64,000 nucleotides of DNA from assembly GCF_003173615.1 (NCBI RefSeq), contig NZ_QGNA01000001.1, positions 1,364,001 to 1,428,000 on the forward strand. Direction: 5' to 3'. The position numbers and the translations under genes are program-made. The notes under the pieces are model-generated. The model was not told where the DNA came from. It ran no database searches and saw only the letters and a list, made by a program, of their open reading frames with translations. Positions 27,366-36,610 of the stretch are shown here, one piece after another. The stretch comes from Falsiroseomonas bella (GTDB lineage Bacteria; Pseudomonadota; Alphaproteobacteria; Acetobacterales; Acetobacteraceae). Within the stretch, counting starts at the first letter, position 1. Each line of letters opens with the position of its first letter.

Positions 27366-28303
27366 CAGGCGGGCTTCGCCGGCTCCGTGGCTTCCGCCGG
27401 CTCCGGCGCCGGCAGCGCGACGAGCTCGGGCGCCGGCTCGGCCGGCTCCGGCGGCAGCTTCTCGCGCAGCAGGGAGATCAGGCGGCCGAGCGTGGCGCGC
27501 ATCTCGTGCCGCTTCACCACCATGTCGAGGATGCCGTGCTCGAGCAGGTATTCGGCGCGCTGGAAGCCCTCAGGCAGCTTCTCGCGCACGGTCTGCTCGA
27601 TCACCCGCGCGCCGGCGAAGCCGATCAGCGCGCCGGGCTCCGCGATCTGGATGTCGCCGAGCATGGCGAAGCTTGCCGTCACGCCGCCGGTCGTCGGGTC
27701 GCAGAGCACGACGATGAAGGGCAGGCCGGCTTCCTTCACCAGCCGCGTCGCGATCACCGTGCGCGGCATCTGCATCAGGCTGATCGTGCCTTCCTGCATG
27801 CGCGCGCCGCCCGAGGCGGTGAAGACGATCAGCGGCGCATCCTGCAGCACGGCGAGCTTGGCGGCGGTGACCAGCGCCTCGCCCACGCCCGCGCCCATGG
27901 AGCCGCCGAGGAAGGAGAACTCGAAGGCGGCGACCACGACCTTGCGGCCCTCGATCGCGCCCTGCGCGACGACCACCGCATCATCCATCGCGGTTTTGGT
28001 CTGCGCGTCCTTCAGCCGTTCGGAATAGCGGCGCTGGTCGCGGAAGCGCAGCGGGTCGGCCGGGGCCTTCGGCAGCTCGATGCGCGACCAGCCCTCATCC
28101 AGCGTGGCCTTGATGCGCCCCTGGGCGGAGAGGCGCATGTGATGGCCGCAGCTCGGGCAGACATGCAGGTTCCGCTCGAGGTCGCGGTGGAAGATCATCT
28201 GCTCGCAGGCGGGGCATTTATGCCAGAGGTTGTCCGGCACTTCCCGCGACGTGCCGATCAGCCCCTTGATCTTGGGCAGCGCCCAGTCGGTGATCCAGTT
28301 CAT
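27365..28303 (-). CDS. accD: Acetyl-CoA carboxylase carboxyltransferase subunit beta
   Basis: A 312-residue carboxyltransferase beta subunit. A zinc ribbon is formed by Cys30, Cys33, Cys49 and Cys52 (C-P-A-C and C-P-S-C). The crotonase-fold core includes F-T-A-S-G-G-A-R-M-Q-E-G and C-D-P-T-T-G-G-V-T-A-S-F. With AccA it transfers carboxyl from biotin to acetyl-CoA for fatty acid synthesis. The last 30 residues are a Pro/Ala/Glu tail. It is separated from trpA by 261 bases containing a tandem repeat, and is coupled to folC. Confidence 0.96.
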   Translation of the reverse strand: MNWITDWALPKIKGLIGTSREVPDNLWHKCPACEQMIFHRDLERNLHVCPSCGHHMRLSAQGRIKATLDEGWSRIELPKAPADPLRFRDQRRYSERLKDAQTKTAMDDAVVVAQGAIEGRKVVVAAFEFSFLGGSMGAGVGEALVTAAKLAVLQDAPLIVFTASGGARMQEGTISLMQMPRTVIATRLVKEAGLPFIVVLCDPTTGGVTASFAMLGDIQIAEPGALIGFAGARVIEQTVREKLPEGFQRAEYLLEHGILDMVVKRHEMRATLGRLISLLREKLPPEPAEPAPELVALPAPEPAEATEPAKPA

Positions 28304-28309
28304 GATTCT

Positions 28310-28528
28310 ATGCCCTCAAGCGGCGGGCGCCGCCTCCGGCGGCTTGCCTTGCGCGCCGCAGACATGGTGCGCCGGCGGCAGGGATCGTCGCCGCGCGGGC
28401 CGCCTGCGTCGGCCTTGTGATGCCCTCAAGCGGCGGGCGCCGCCTCCGGCGGCTTGCCTTGCGCGCCGCAGACAGGGCGCGCCGGGCGGCACGGTCGGTC
28501 GCCGCGCGGGCCGCCTTTGGCGGCCGCA
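28310..28528. repeat. Two-copy tandem repeat of about 110 bp between trpA and accD
   Basis: Bases 28310-28364 and 28420-28474 are identical over 55 bases (offset 110), and similarity continues with small differences to about 28418 and 28528. Each copy starts with ATGCCCTCAAGCGGCGGGCG and holds a small hairpin, GCCGCC-TCC-GGCGGC (28329-28343 and 28439-28453). The second copy ends in a perfect inverted repeat GGCCGCC-TTT-GGCGGCC (28509-28525); the matching place in copy one is degenerate. No reading frame is supported. It looks like a REP-type or duplicated intergenic element. Confidence 0.85.
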
Positions 28529-28564
28529 AAGTGTGGCGCAGCTGCCGAGCGGCGGCGGATGCCA

Positions 28565-29398
28565 TCACGCCGCCGCCTTCTTCGCGGCGCGGATCGCCTG
28601 GGAGAGGCCACGCACCTGCGCGAGCACCTTCGGCGCGGTGTCCGCGGTGGCGCGGCCTTCCGCGTCGAGCGTCGCGGCCAGCGTGTCCACCAGTGCCGTG
28701 CCCACCACCGCCCCATCCGCGACGCTGGCCGCGATGGCGGCCTGCTCGGGCGAACGGATGCCGAACCCGATCGCGACCGGAAGGTCCGTGTGGCGCTTCA
28801 GCGCGGCGATGGCCGGCGCGAGGGAGGCGTAGTCCGCGCTCCGCGTGCCGGTGATGCCGGTGATCGAGACGTAGTAGATGAAGCCCGTGGTGGCGCCGAG
28901 CACGCGCGGCAGCCGCGCCTCGTCCGTGGTGGGCGCGATCAGCCGGATCAGGTCGAGGCCGTGGGCGCGCGCATCCGGCTCGATCTCGTCGGCCTCCTCG
29001 GGCGGCACGTCCACCACGATCAGGCCGTCCACGCCCGCGGCGGCCGCATCCGCGCAGAACCGCGCGACGCCATAGGCCAGCATCGGGTTGTAGTAGCCCA
29101 TCAGCACGACGGGCGTGTCCTTCTCGGTGGCGCGGAGCTCGCGCACCAGGTCGAGGATGCCCGGCACGGTCGCGCCGGCCCTGAGCCCGCGCTGCCCCGC
29201 CTTCTGGATCGAGGGGCCGTCCGCCATCGGGTCGGTGAAGGGCACGCCGATCTCGATCACGTCGGCGCCCGCCCCGGGCAGTCCCTGCAGGATCCTGAGG
29301 CTGGTCGCGCGATCGGGGTCGAAGCCGGTGAGGAAGGTGACGAGCGCGCCGCGGCCCTCGGCCTTCAGCGCGGCGAAGCGTGCAGCAATCCGGCTCAT
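28565..29398 (-). CDS. trpA: Tryptophan synthase alpha chain
   Basis: A 277-residue TIM barrel. Catalytic residues are seen as the Glu in [16 protein letters not shown] (about 47-62, including the Asp) and the phosphate site [10 protein letters not shown]. It cleaves indole-3-glycerol phosphate and channels indole to TrpB. It starts one base after the trpB stop, so the pair is coupled. Confidence 0.96.
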   Translation of the reverse strand: MSRIAARFAALKAEGRGALVTFLTGFDPDRATSLRILQGLPGAGADVIEIGVPFTDPMADGPSIQKAGQRGLRAGATVPGILDLVRELRATEKDTPVVLMGYYNPMLAYGVARFCADAAAAGVDGLIVVDVPPEEADEIEPDARAHGLDLIRLIAPTTDEARLPRVLGATTGFIYYVSITGITGTRSADYASLAPAIAALKRHTDLPVAIGFGIRSPEQAAIAASVADGAVVGTALVDTLAATLDAEGRATADTAPKVLAQVRGLSQAIRAAKKAAA

Positions 29399-29399
29399 G

Positions 29400-30638
29400 T
29401 CAGATCGTCTCGCCCAGGTGGCGCGCCACGGTGAAGATGTCCTTGTCGCCGCGGCCGCAGAGATTCATCAGCAGGATGCGGTCCTGCGGCAGCGTCGGCG
29501 CCATCTTGATGACATGGGCCAGCGCATGCGCGGGCTCGAGCGCGGGGATGATCCCCTCCTGCCGCGAGCAGAGCTGGAAGGCGGCCAGCGCTTCGTCGTC
29601 AGTCGCGCCGACATACTGCACGCGGCCGATCTCGTGCAGCCAGGAATGCTCCGGTCCGACGCCGGGGTAATCCAGGCCGGCACTGATCGAATGCGCCTCG
29701 GTGATCTGGCCGTCGCCATCCTGCAGCAGGTAGGTGCGGTTGCCATGCAGCACGCCGGGCCGGCCGCGCGACAGCGCCGCGGCATGCTCATGCGTGTCGA
29801 GGCCGCGCCCTGCGGCCTCGACGCCGAACATCTGCACGTCCTTGTCGTCGAGGAAGGGGAAGAACAGCCCCATTGCATTCGATCCGCCGCCCACCGCGGC
29901 GATCAGCGCATCCGGCAGGCGGCCTTCCGCGGCGAGCATCTGCTCCCGCGCCTCCTCGCCGATCACGGACTGGAAGTCGCGCACCATCTGCGGATAGGGG
30001 TGCGGCCCCGCGACCGTGCCGATGCAGTAGTAGGTGTCGTGGACATTCGCGACCCAGTCGCGCAGCCCCTCGTTCATCGCGTCCTTGAGCGTCGCCGCGC
30101 CGGAGGTGACGGGCCGGACCTCGGCACCGAGCAGCTTCATCCGGAACACGTTGGGCTGCTGCCGCTCCACATCGGTCGCGCCCATGTAGACGATGCAGGG
30201 CAGGTCCATCAGCGCGCAGGCGGTGGCGGTGGCGACGCCGTGCTGGCCGGCGCCCGTCTCGGCGATGATGCGCGTCTTGCCCATCTTCTTCGCCAGCAGG
30301 ATTTGTCCCAGGACTGCGTTGATCTTGTGCGCGCCGGTGTGGTTCAGCTCGTCGCGCTTGAAATAGACCTTGGCGCCCATGCCCGGCGCGGCGTTCTTCC
30401 GCAGATGGGCGGTCAGGCGCTCGGCGAACCAGAGCGGGCTCGGGCGGCCGACGTAATGCGTCAGCAGCCGGCGCCATTCGGCCTGGAAGGCAGCGTCAGT
30501 CTTCGCTGCCTCGTAGGCCTTCTCCACCTCCAGGATCAGCGGCATCAGCGTCTCGGCCACGAAGCGGCCGCCGAATTCGCCGAAGCGGCCGCGCGCATCG
30601 GGCCCCTGACGCAGGGAGTTCGGGAGAGGCTTGTTCAC
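29400..30638 (-). CDS. trpB: Tryptophan synthase beta chain
   Basis: A 412-residue PLP enzyme. The PLP Lys lies in [10 protein letters not shown] and the phosphate loop is [18 protein letters not shown] follows as in the family. The GTG at 30638 is preceded by AAGGAGG ten bases away and gives a normal length; an upstream ATG at 30686 would add 16 unlike residues. Unusually, trpF is not adjacent: a sensor kinase gene lies between. Confidence 0.94.
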   Translation of the reverse strand: MNKPLPNSLRQGPDARGRFGEFGGRFVAETLMPLILEVEKAYEAAKTDAAFQAEWRRLLTHYVGRPSPLWFAERLTAHLRKNAAPGMGAKVYFKRDELNHTGAHKINAVLGQILLAKKMGKTRIIAETGAGQHGVATATACALMDLPCIVYMGATDVERQQPNVFRMKLLGAEVRPVTSGAATLKDAMNEGLRDWVANVHDTYYCIGTVAGPHPYPQMVRDFQSVIGEEAREQMLAAEGRLPDALIAAVGGGSNAMGLFFPFLDDKDVQMFGVEAAGRGLDTHEHAAALSRGRPGVLHGNRTYLLQDGDGQITEAHSISAGLDYPGVGPEHSWLHEIGRVQYVGATDDEALAAFQLCSRQEGIIPALEPAHALAHVIKMAPTLPQDRILLMNLCGRGDKDIFTVARHLGETI

Positions 30639-30720
30639 CGGGCGTCGTCCTCCTTCGGCCCCCGGATCGCGAAGACCGTCGGGCATGGCGGCGCCGGTCT
30701 AGCGCGGCTCGGCCGGGAGG

Positions 30721-33240
30721 TCACGCAGGCGGCGGCACGCCCTCCGCCCCGCTGATCGGCACCTGCGCCCAGCGGCCTTGCCGGCCCGCGCCCTCGCCCA
30801 TGGCCAGCCGCGCCAGCGGCAGCCACGCTTCCCAGCGCAGGCCTTCGCGATCCCAGTGGCTCGCCATCCGCCCGCCGAGCTGCCGCCTGATCGTCGCCGC
30901 GATCAGGGTGGACCCGAAGCCCTGCCCGCCGGGTGGCGAGACCACCGCCGGCCCGCCACGCTCGCGCCAGACCAGATGCAGGATGTCCTGGCCGAGGATC
31001 TCCCAGCGCAGGGCCACCGAGCCGCCGGGGACCGACAGGGCGCCATGCTTGGCGGCGTTGGTCGCCATCTCATGCAGTGCCATGGACAGCGCCTGGACGG
31101 CGGAGGGCGAGAGCGCCAGCGCCGGCCCCTCGAAGCTGGCGGTGGTCGGCGGCGATGCGGCGCCGAGAAAGGGGGATAGCGCATCCTGCGCCACCTCCTC
31201 CAGGCTGGCGCCGGTCCAGCCGCCGCGGGCGAGAAGGGTGTGGGCCCGGGCAAGCGCATTGATGCGCCCCTCCACCGCCTGGGCGAAGCCGGCGGCGCTG
31301 GTGCGCGGCGTCAGGCGCAGCGCGGCCTGCACCACGGCGAGCGTGTTCTTCGCGCGGTGGTCCAGTTCATGGACCAGGATCTCCTGCCGCTCCTCCGCCT
31401 CCTTGCGGGCGGTGATGTCCTGGGTGGTGCCGATCAGGCGCGTGGGCAGGCCGGTCTGCGGGTCGTGCCTCACGGCGCGGCCGTGGCTCTCCAGCCAGAT
31501 CCAGCGCCCGTCGGGCCGCAGGAAGCGGTATTCGAGGCCGTAGCTCTCGGCCTCTCCGGTCCGCAGCGCCTCCACCGCCTCGGACAGGCGCTTGCGGTCG
31601 GATGGGTGCACGCGGTCGCGCCAGGAGGGGTAGGTCGCGGTCTGATCCTGCGGACCGAAGCCGAAGATCTCCAGCGCGCGGGGCGTGCGATGCGCCGTGC
31701 CGTCACGCAGGTCCACCTCCCACGCGCCCAGGCGCGCGGCCTCGAGCGCCAGGCGCAGCCGCTCTTCCCGGTCACGCAGCGCGGCCTCGGCCAGCTTAAG
31801 GGCCGTGACATCCACATGCGCGCCCACCATGCGGGTGGCGCGGCCCTGCGCGTCGCGCTCGATCTCGCCGCGGGCATAGATCCAGCGCACGGTGCCGTCC
31901 GGGTCCACCACCCGGTATTCCTGCTCGTAGTCGCTGCCGCCGTCCTCCCCGATCGCAGCGAAGAAGCGCTGCTCGGCGCGCGTCCGGTCCTCCGGATGCA
32001 GGCGCTGGACCCAGTCCTGGTGCGTCTCCACCGACGGCAGGGATGCCGTGCTGTAGAGCTGCCGGTATTCGGGCGAGCGCAGCGAGCGCAGCCATGCATC
32101 CGGCCGCAGATCCACCTCGAAGCCGCCGACCCGGCCGATCCGCTGCACCCGCCGAAGCGCGGCGTCGGCGGCCGCCATGGCGAGGCGCAGCCGCTCGAAC
32201 TCCCGCACCGGCACGGGCAGCGGCGGCGGGACCCCCGGCGCGCGCCCGGGCCCCTGCGCGACGGTTTCGGCCCAGCTGGCGAGCTGGTCGAGCGGGCGGA
32301 GCATCCGGCCGGCGAGCGCGGCGGCACTCGCCATGCCGAGGGCCAGGGCCATCAGGCCACCCCCGACCAGGGCGATGAGGGGCGCGCGCCGCGCCTCGGC
32401 GAAGGAGGATTCCGGCTCGTTGACCCAGGCGTGCCAGCCAGGGGCCACCGACAGGCGGTGGTAGGCGGTGCGGATCGCGCTGCCGTCGGGCAGGCTCCGC
32501 CCGCGCAGCACGCCGGCCTCGCCGAGCGGGCCGTCGTTGCGCGGCGGTCGCCGCTGGCCGACCACCTGGCCCATGTCGCGCGACCTCGCGACGAAGACCC
32601 CGTTGCCGTCGGTCAGCGCCGCGGCACCGCGCCCGGCGGCCGCCTGGCCGGCGAGCAGTGCCGCGAAGTTCTCGGGCAGCAGCGGCATGCCGAGGACGAA
32701 GCGCACGGTCCCGTCGCGGCTCAGCGGCACGAAGACGAAGGCGGCGGGCCGGCCGGACACCCGGCCCGTCGCGACATCGCTGATGACGGGCCGCGCCTCC
32801 GTGAAGGCACGGGCGATGGCGACGCCGCCGCCGGCGATGCCTACCCCGCCCCCCGGACCGGGCAGCGGCGCGCCGGGGGGCAGGCGGGTGTTCAGCACCT
32901 GCGTGCCGTCCGCCCTGTAGAGGTTCACCCAGCCGCCGAAGACCGCCGCGGTCGCCTCCGCATGGTCGCGCAGATGCGGGTCGCGCTCGATCGGATCGCC
33001 CTCGGGCGTGCTGGCCAGCACCTGCAGCGCCGCGATCCGGCCGGCGATCTGCGCGTCCACCGCGACGGCCAGGGCGCGGGCGGTGTCGAGCAGCCTTGCC
33101 TCCGCCGCCGCATCCTGCCGCCGAAGCGCGTCCCAGGCCGCCGCGGTACCGAACGCCATCGCGGGCAGCAGCACGACGAGGACGAGGGCAGCCAGATGCG
33201 TGCGGAGCCGCGGCGGGCGCGGCTGCGACCTGACGGCCAT
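30721..33240 (-). CDS. PAS-containing HWE-family sensor histidine kinase
   Basis: An 839-residue membrane sensor from ATG 33240. Transmembrane segments at about 16-36 and 287-310 enclose a periplasmic domain of about 250 residues that looks like a Cache sensor. A HAMP-like stretch follows, then two PAS/PAC domains (about 366-480 and 492-610; PAC ends as G-A-H-V-D-V-T and G-T-T-Q-D-I-T). The kinase core is HWE/HisKA_2 type: H-E-L-D-H-R-A-K-N (phosphoacceptor probably His628), N-box A-T-N-A-A-K-H-G (Asn728) and the W-R-E-R-G-G-P motif. No response regulator is nearby. An ATG at 33330 would add 30 Arg-rich residues. It interrupts the trp genes. Confidence 0.88.
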   Translation of the reverse strand: MAVRSQPRPPRLRTHLAALVLVVLLPAMAFGTAAAWDALRRQDAAAEARLLDTARALAVAVDAQIAGRIAALQVLASTPEGDPIERDPHLRDHAEATAAVFGGWVNLYRADGTQVLNTRLPPGAPLPGPGGGVGIAGGGVAIARAFTEARPVISDVATGRVSGRPAAFVFVPLSRDGTVRFVLGMPLLPENFAALLAGQAAAGRGAAALTDGNGVFVARSRDMGQVVGQRRPPRNDGPLGEAGVLRGRSLPDGSAIRTAYHRLSVAPGWHAWVNEPESSFAEARRAPLIALVGGGLMALALGMASAAALAGRMLRPLDQLASWAETVAQGPGRAPGVPPPLPVPVREFERLRLAMAAADAALRRVQRIGRVGGFEVDLRPDAWLRSLRSPEYRQLYSTASLPSVETHQDWVQRLHPEDRTRAEQRFFAAIGEDGGSDYEQEYRVVDPDGTVRWIYARGEIERDAQGRATRMVGAHVDVTALKLAEAALRDREERLRLALEAARLGAWEVDLRDGTAHRTPRALEIFGFGPQDQTATYPSWRDRVHPSDRKRLSEAVEALRTGEAESYGLEYRFLRPDGRWIWLESHGRAVRHDPQTGLPTRLIGTTQDITARKEAEERQEILVHELDHRAKNTLAVVQAALRLTPRTSAAGFAQAVEGRINALARAHTLLARGGWTGASLEEVAQDALSPFLGAASPPTTASFEGPALALSPSAVQALSMALHEMATNAAKHGALSVPGGSVALRWEILGQDILHLVWRERGGPAVVSPPGGQGFGSTLIAATIRRQLGGRMASHWDREGLRWEAWLPLARLAMGEGAGRQGRWAQVPISGAEGVPPPA

Positions 33241-33437
33241 GCGTGCTGTGCGCCGCGCCCGGCCTGATGTCGCCCCGTCCGTCCCGATATCCAATAAGGC
33301 CTGCCTTCTGAGGGCATCCGAAGGCGGCATTGGCGCCGCCGCGGCTCAACTGGCGCTATAGAAAATGTAGCGGAAGCGCTCCGCACGTGACGACTGCGTG
33401 ACCGGCCCGGTGCCGGCATACGCCCCGGGCGCCGCGG

Positions 33438-34064
33438 CTATGCGCGCGCCGCCGATACGAACCGAGCGATCAGGGCCGGATCCTTGACCCCGCGCCGCGC
33501 CTCGACGCCGGAGGACACATCCACCCCCGGCGCGCCGGCGATTTCGATGGCCCGCTTCACGTTTTCCGGCGTGAGGCCGCCCGCCAGCAACCAGGGGCGC
33601 GGCACCGAGGCGCCGGCAAGGACCGACCAGTCGAAGGGCGCGGCGTTGCCGCCCGGCAGCGGCGCGCCCGGCGGCGCCTTGGCGTCGAGCAGGAAATGGT
33701 CCACGGCCGGCGCATACTCCGCCAGCTGCGCAAGGTCCTCGCGCGCGGCGATGCCGAGCGCCTTCATCACCGGCAGGCCGAAGCGCGCCCTGACCGCGGC
33801 GCAGCGCGCCGGCGTCTCCTCGCCATGCAGCTGGATGATATCGAGCGGCACGGCGTCGAGCACGGCGGCGACCGCCTCATCGGACGGATCCACGAACAGG
33901 CCGACCCTGGCTGGGCCGGGCTGTACGAGGTCGGCGGCCCGGGCGGGCGTCACGGCGCGCGGCGAGGGCGGGAAGAAGACGAAGCCCACCAGGTCGGCGC
34001 CGGCCTCCACGGCGGCCCGCATCGCCGCGGCATCGTTGATGCCGCAGATCTTGACGCGGATCAC
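33438..34064 (-). CDS. trpF: Phosphoribosylanthranilate isomerase
   Basis: A 208-residue TIM barrel with the catalytic Cys in V-K-I-C-G-I-N-D (residues about 4-11) and the later general-acid Asp in the F-V-D-P region; the phosphate loop is [10 protein letters not shown]. It isomerises PRA to CdRP in tryptophan synthesis. The start overlaps the pyrF stop by 4 bases (ATGA). Confidence 0.95.
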   Translation of the reverse strand: MIRVKICGINDAAAMRAAVEAGADLVGFVFFPPSPRAVTPARAADLVQPGPARVGLFVDPSDEAVAAVLDAVPLDIIQLHGEETPARCAAVRARFGLPVMKALGIAAREDLAQLAEYAPAVDHFLLDAKAPPGAPLPGGNAAPFDWSVLAGASVPRPWLLAGGLTPENVKRAIEIAGAPGVDVSSGVEARRGVKDPALIARFVSAARA

Positions 34065-34765
34065 CGTGCGGCCAGGGCGCGCGCGATGGCGGCGGCGGCG
34101 GCGGCGGGATCGGCGGCGCGGGTGACGGGACGGCCGACCACGACGAAATCCGCGCCGGCCTCGGCCATCTCCTCCGGCGTCGCGGTCCGCGCCTGGTCGT
34201 CCGCGGCGCTGCCGGCGGGCCGCACGCCGGGAACCACCAGCGCCGGAGCTTCGCCCAGGGCATCGCGCAGCGGTGCCACTTCCCGCGGGGAGCAGACGAG
34301 GCCGTCCGCCCCCGCCGCCACGGCGAGGCGCCCGAGCCGCAGCACCTGCTGCACGGGACCGCCCGCCACCCCCGTCTCGGCCAGGGCCGCGGCGTCCAGG
34401 CTGGTGAGCACCGTGACGGCGAGGATGCGGATGCGATCGCCGCCGCCTGCCTTCTCGGCGGCCTCGCGTGCCGCGGCGATCATCGCCGCGCCGCCGGCGG
34501 CATGGATGGTCAGCCAGGCGGGCCGCAGCGGCGAGAGTGCACGGATGGCGCCGGCGACGGTGTTGGGGATGTCGTGCAGCTTGAGGTCGAGGAAGACCGG
34601 GCCATGCGCGGCGATCCGCCGCACCGCGGCGCCGCCCTCGGCCGAGAACAACTCGAGCCCGACCTTGAGCAGCGCGGCCTGGGGCGCGGTCGCGCGCGCC
34701 CAGCCTTCCGCCGTGGCAAGGTCAGGCGCGTCGAGCGCGACGCAGAGGCCGCAGCGCCGCGCCAT
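34061..34765 (-). CDS. pyrF: Orotidine 5'-phosphate decarboxylase
   Basis: A 234-residue TIM barrel with the [10 protein letters not shown] active-site signature (about 60-69), the first Lys in L-L-K-V-G-L-E-L-F and the phosphate region V-P-G-V-R-P. It makes UMP from OMP. ATG 34765 gives the canonical N terminus (C-V-A-L-D); the frame is open further upstream only because of the GC-rich lapA gene. It is coupled to trpF. Confidence 0.95.
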   Translation of the reverse strand: MARRCGLCVALDAPDLATAEGWARATAPQAALLKVGLELFSAEGGAAVRRIAAHGPVFLDLKLHDIPNTVAGAIRALSPLRPAWLTIHAAGGAAMIAAAREAAEKAGGGDRIRILAVTVLTSLDAAALAETGVAGGPVQQVLRLGRLAVAAGADGLVCSPREVAPLRDALGEAPALVVPGVRPAGSAADDQARTATPEEMAEAGADFVVVGRPVTRAADPAAAAAAIARALAAR

Positions 34766-34767
34766 GC

Positions 34768-35130
34768 TCAGCGGCGTGCCGGCGGGACCAGGGCGGTGGA
34801 GGCCGGGACCACCGCGGCGTCCGGCACGCGCCCCATGGCAACCTCGCGCTGCGCCTTCTCGTCCCGCGCCTTGTAGGCGGCGAGCTCGCCTTCCATCAGC
34901 CGCGCGGCCTGCTCGAGCCGCGCCCCGCGGCGGCGCGCCGGCAGGGTGGCGCCCCAGACGACCAGCGCGCCGGCCAGGAAGGCGAGGGCGGCGATCAGCA
35001 GCGCGGCGATGCCGAGCGAGGAGACCCAGACGAGGTCGAAGGGCCAGAGGCGGATCTGCACGTCCTGCTGGTTCGACAGGGCGAACAGCGCCAGCAGGAT
35101 CACAAGCGGCACGAACAACACCCAACGCAT
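34768..35130 (-). CDS. LapA-domain membrane protein
   Basis: A 120-residue protein with two transmembrane segments (about 3-19 and 38-62) flanking the [12 protein letters not shown] strand typical of DUF1049/LapA (lipopolysaccharide assembly protein A domain). A charged helix ([14 protein letters not shown]) follows. E. coli LapA, with LapB, helps control LpxC and LPS assembly; no lapB is adjacent here. It lies two bases ahead of pyrF and 69 bases after ihfB. Confidence 0.85.
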   Translation of the reverse strand: MRWVLFVPLVILLALFALSNQQDVQIRLWPFDLVWVSSLGIAALLIAALAFLAGALVVWGATLPARRRGARLEQAARLMEGELAAYKARDEKAQREVAMGRVPDAAVVPASTALVPPARR

Positions 35131-35199
35131 GGCGGTCCCCTCGTCGAAGCAGGCGGGATATCCGCGACCCTTACGCCCGGCCGCGGCGGCCGAAAAGCG

Positions 35200-35529
35200 T
35201 CAGCCGACGGGACTGGGCGCGCGCGGCTTGCGCGCCGGCGCCTGGAGCGGTCCGCCATTCACCCGCTCGCGCAGTTCCTTGCCGGGCTTGAAATAGGGCA
35301 CGGCCTTGGCCGAGACCTCCACCGCGGTGCCCGTGCGCGGGTTGCGCCCGGTGCGCGGGTCGCGCTTCTTGATCGAGAAGGCGCCGAAGCCGCGCAGCTC
35401 CACCCGGTCACCGCGCGCCAGGGCCTCCGTGATCTCATCGAAGATCGTGGACACGATCAGCTCGACGTCGGGCTGCCGCAGATGCTGGTTCGACGCCGCA
35501 AGCTGGGCGATCAGTTCCGACCGCGTCAT
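35200..35529 (-). CDS. ihfB: Integration host factor subunit beta
   Basis: A 109-residue DNABII protein. The core resembles IhfB: M-T-R-S-E-L-I at the start, then [12 protein letters not shown] and R-T-G-R-N-P-R-T-G around the DNA-intercalating Pro. A Pro/Arg tail of about 15 residues extends past the usual end. IHF bends DNA in recombination, replication and transcription. The rpsA-sppA-ihfB-lapA-pyrF order supports the beta rather than HU assignment. Confidence 0.93.
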   Translation of the reverse strand: MTRSELIAQLAASNQHLRQPDVELIVSTIFDEITEALARGDRVELRGFGAFSIKKRDPRTGRNPRTGTAVEVSAKAVPYFKPGKELRERVNGGPLQAPARKPRAPSPVG

Positions 35530-35550
35530 CGGTCTAGCCGAGCCTTCTCC

Positions 35551-36474
35551 CTACCTGAAGGCAGGCTGCCAAAGGGCGCGCACGCGGTCAACGACAAGCC
35601 ATTCCGACGTCAGGTCGCGCAGCGCGCCGGCCATGGCCGCGCCGAAGGTTCGCTCGGCGAAGCCGCGCGTCTCGATGTCGCGAATCGGCAGCGAGGAGGG
35701 CACGGCGCGCTGCTCCGCCAGCCAGGCGCGCGCCTCCGCCTCGCCGCCGATGGCGTCCACGAGGCCGAGCTCGATGGCCTGGCGGCCGGTGAAGATGCGG
35801 CCATCCGCCAGCTCGCGCACGCGCTCGGCCGGTAGCCTGCGGCCCGCGACGACCTTGGCCACGAACTGCTCGTGCAGGTCGCGCACCACGCTCTGCAACT
35901 GCTCGCGCCCTTCCTCGGTCAGCGGGCGGAAGGGGCTCGGCTGCGCCTTGAAGGCGCCCGAGGCGATCGTCTCGGCCCGCACGCCGAGGCGCGCCATCAG
36001 CTCCGACGCGTCGAAGGACTGCAGCAGCACGCCGATCGAGCCGGTGACGGTCGCTTCCCGCGCGAAGACGCGTTGCGCCGGCAGCGCCGCCATGTAGCCG
36101 GCCGAGGCGGCGGTCCCGCCCATCACGGCGATCACCGGCTTGTCCTGCGCGACGCGGGTGAGGCTGGCGTAGAGCGCCTCGCCGCCGGCGACGCTGCCGC
36201 CGGGGCTGTCGATGGCGACGATCACCGCGCGCACCGCATCGTCCCGCCGCGTGCGCTCCAGCGCCTCCGCCAGGCGGCGGTCGTCGCCGATGAAGCCTTC
36301 CACCTTCAGCCGCGCGACATGCGCGCCGCCCGGCAGCAGGCCGGCCGCGTCGTCGCGCAGCGCCACGGCGAAGGCGATGAGGCCGGCGACGGCCAGCACC
36401 GCGAGGCCGCGCCAGAGGGACAGCCGTCGCTTCAGCCGGCGGCGGTCGAGCAGGAGATCGGCATCGAGGGACAT
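35551..36474 (-). CDS. sppA: Signal peptide peptidase SppA
   Basis: A 307-residue membrane protease of family S49, the short (36K-type) form. One transmembrane anchor lies at about 22-40. The Ser/Lys dyad is Ser124 in T-A-A-S-A-G-Y-M and Lys176 in G-A-F-K-A-Q-P-S-P; the substrate-cleft motif is D-S-P-G-G-S-V. It degrades signal peptides released after processing. ATG 36474 is chosen; an in-frame ATG three codons upstream (36483) is also possible. It lies between rpsA and ihfB. Confidence 0.9.
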   Translation of the reverse strand: MSLDADLLLDRRRLKRRLSLWRGLAVLAVAGLIAFAVALRDDAAGLLPGGAHVARLKVEGFIGDDRRLAEALERTRRDDAVRAVIVAIDSPGGSVAGGEALYASLTRVAQDKPVIAVMGGTAASAGYMAALPAQRVFAREATVTGSIGVLLQSFDASELMARLGVRAETIASGAFKAQPSPFRPLTEEGREQLQSVVRDLHEQFVAKVVAGRRLPAERVRELADGRIFTGRQAIELGLVDAIGGEAEARAWLAEQRAVPSSLPIRDIETRGFAERTFGAAMAGALRDLTSEWLVVDRVRALWQPAFR

Positions 36475-36548
36475 GCCCCGCATATGCCTGTCCGGCCCCC
36501 GCGGGCCAAGGGCCGTTCGCGATGCGGTCGCAGTACCGTGCCCGAACG

Positions 36549-36580
36549 AAAAAGCCCCGGGCAGCGGCGCTGCCCGGGGC
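36549..36580 (-). terminator. Intrinsic terminator after rpsA
   Basis: On the minus strand a perfect 12-bp stem GCCCCGGGCAGC / GCTGCCCGGGGC with a 3-base loop is followed directly by TTTTT (complement of 36549-36553). It begins 31 bases past the rpsA stop and just ahead of sppA, so most rpsA transcripts should end here and sppA probably has its own promoter or depends on readthrough. Confidence 0.9.
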
Positions 36581-36610
36581 CTGGTCCAACCGGCCGTGTG
36601 GCCGGAAGGC

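Noticed and set aside
28310-28528. CRISPR-like repeat
   Set aside because: Only two copies with 55-base identity and no spacer pattern; it is a tandem duplication.
33241-33437. A sigma-70 promoter for the sensor kinase near 33355-33370
   Set aside because: An AT-rich TATAG-like stretch is present but there is no acceptable -35 at the right spacing.
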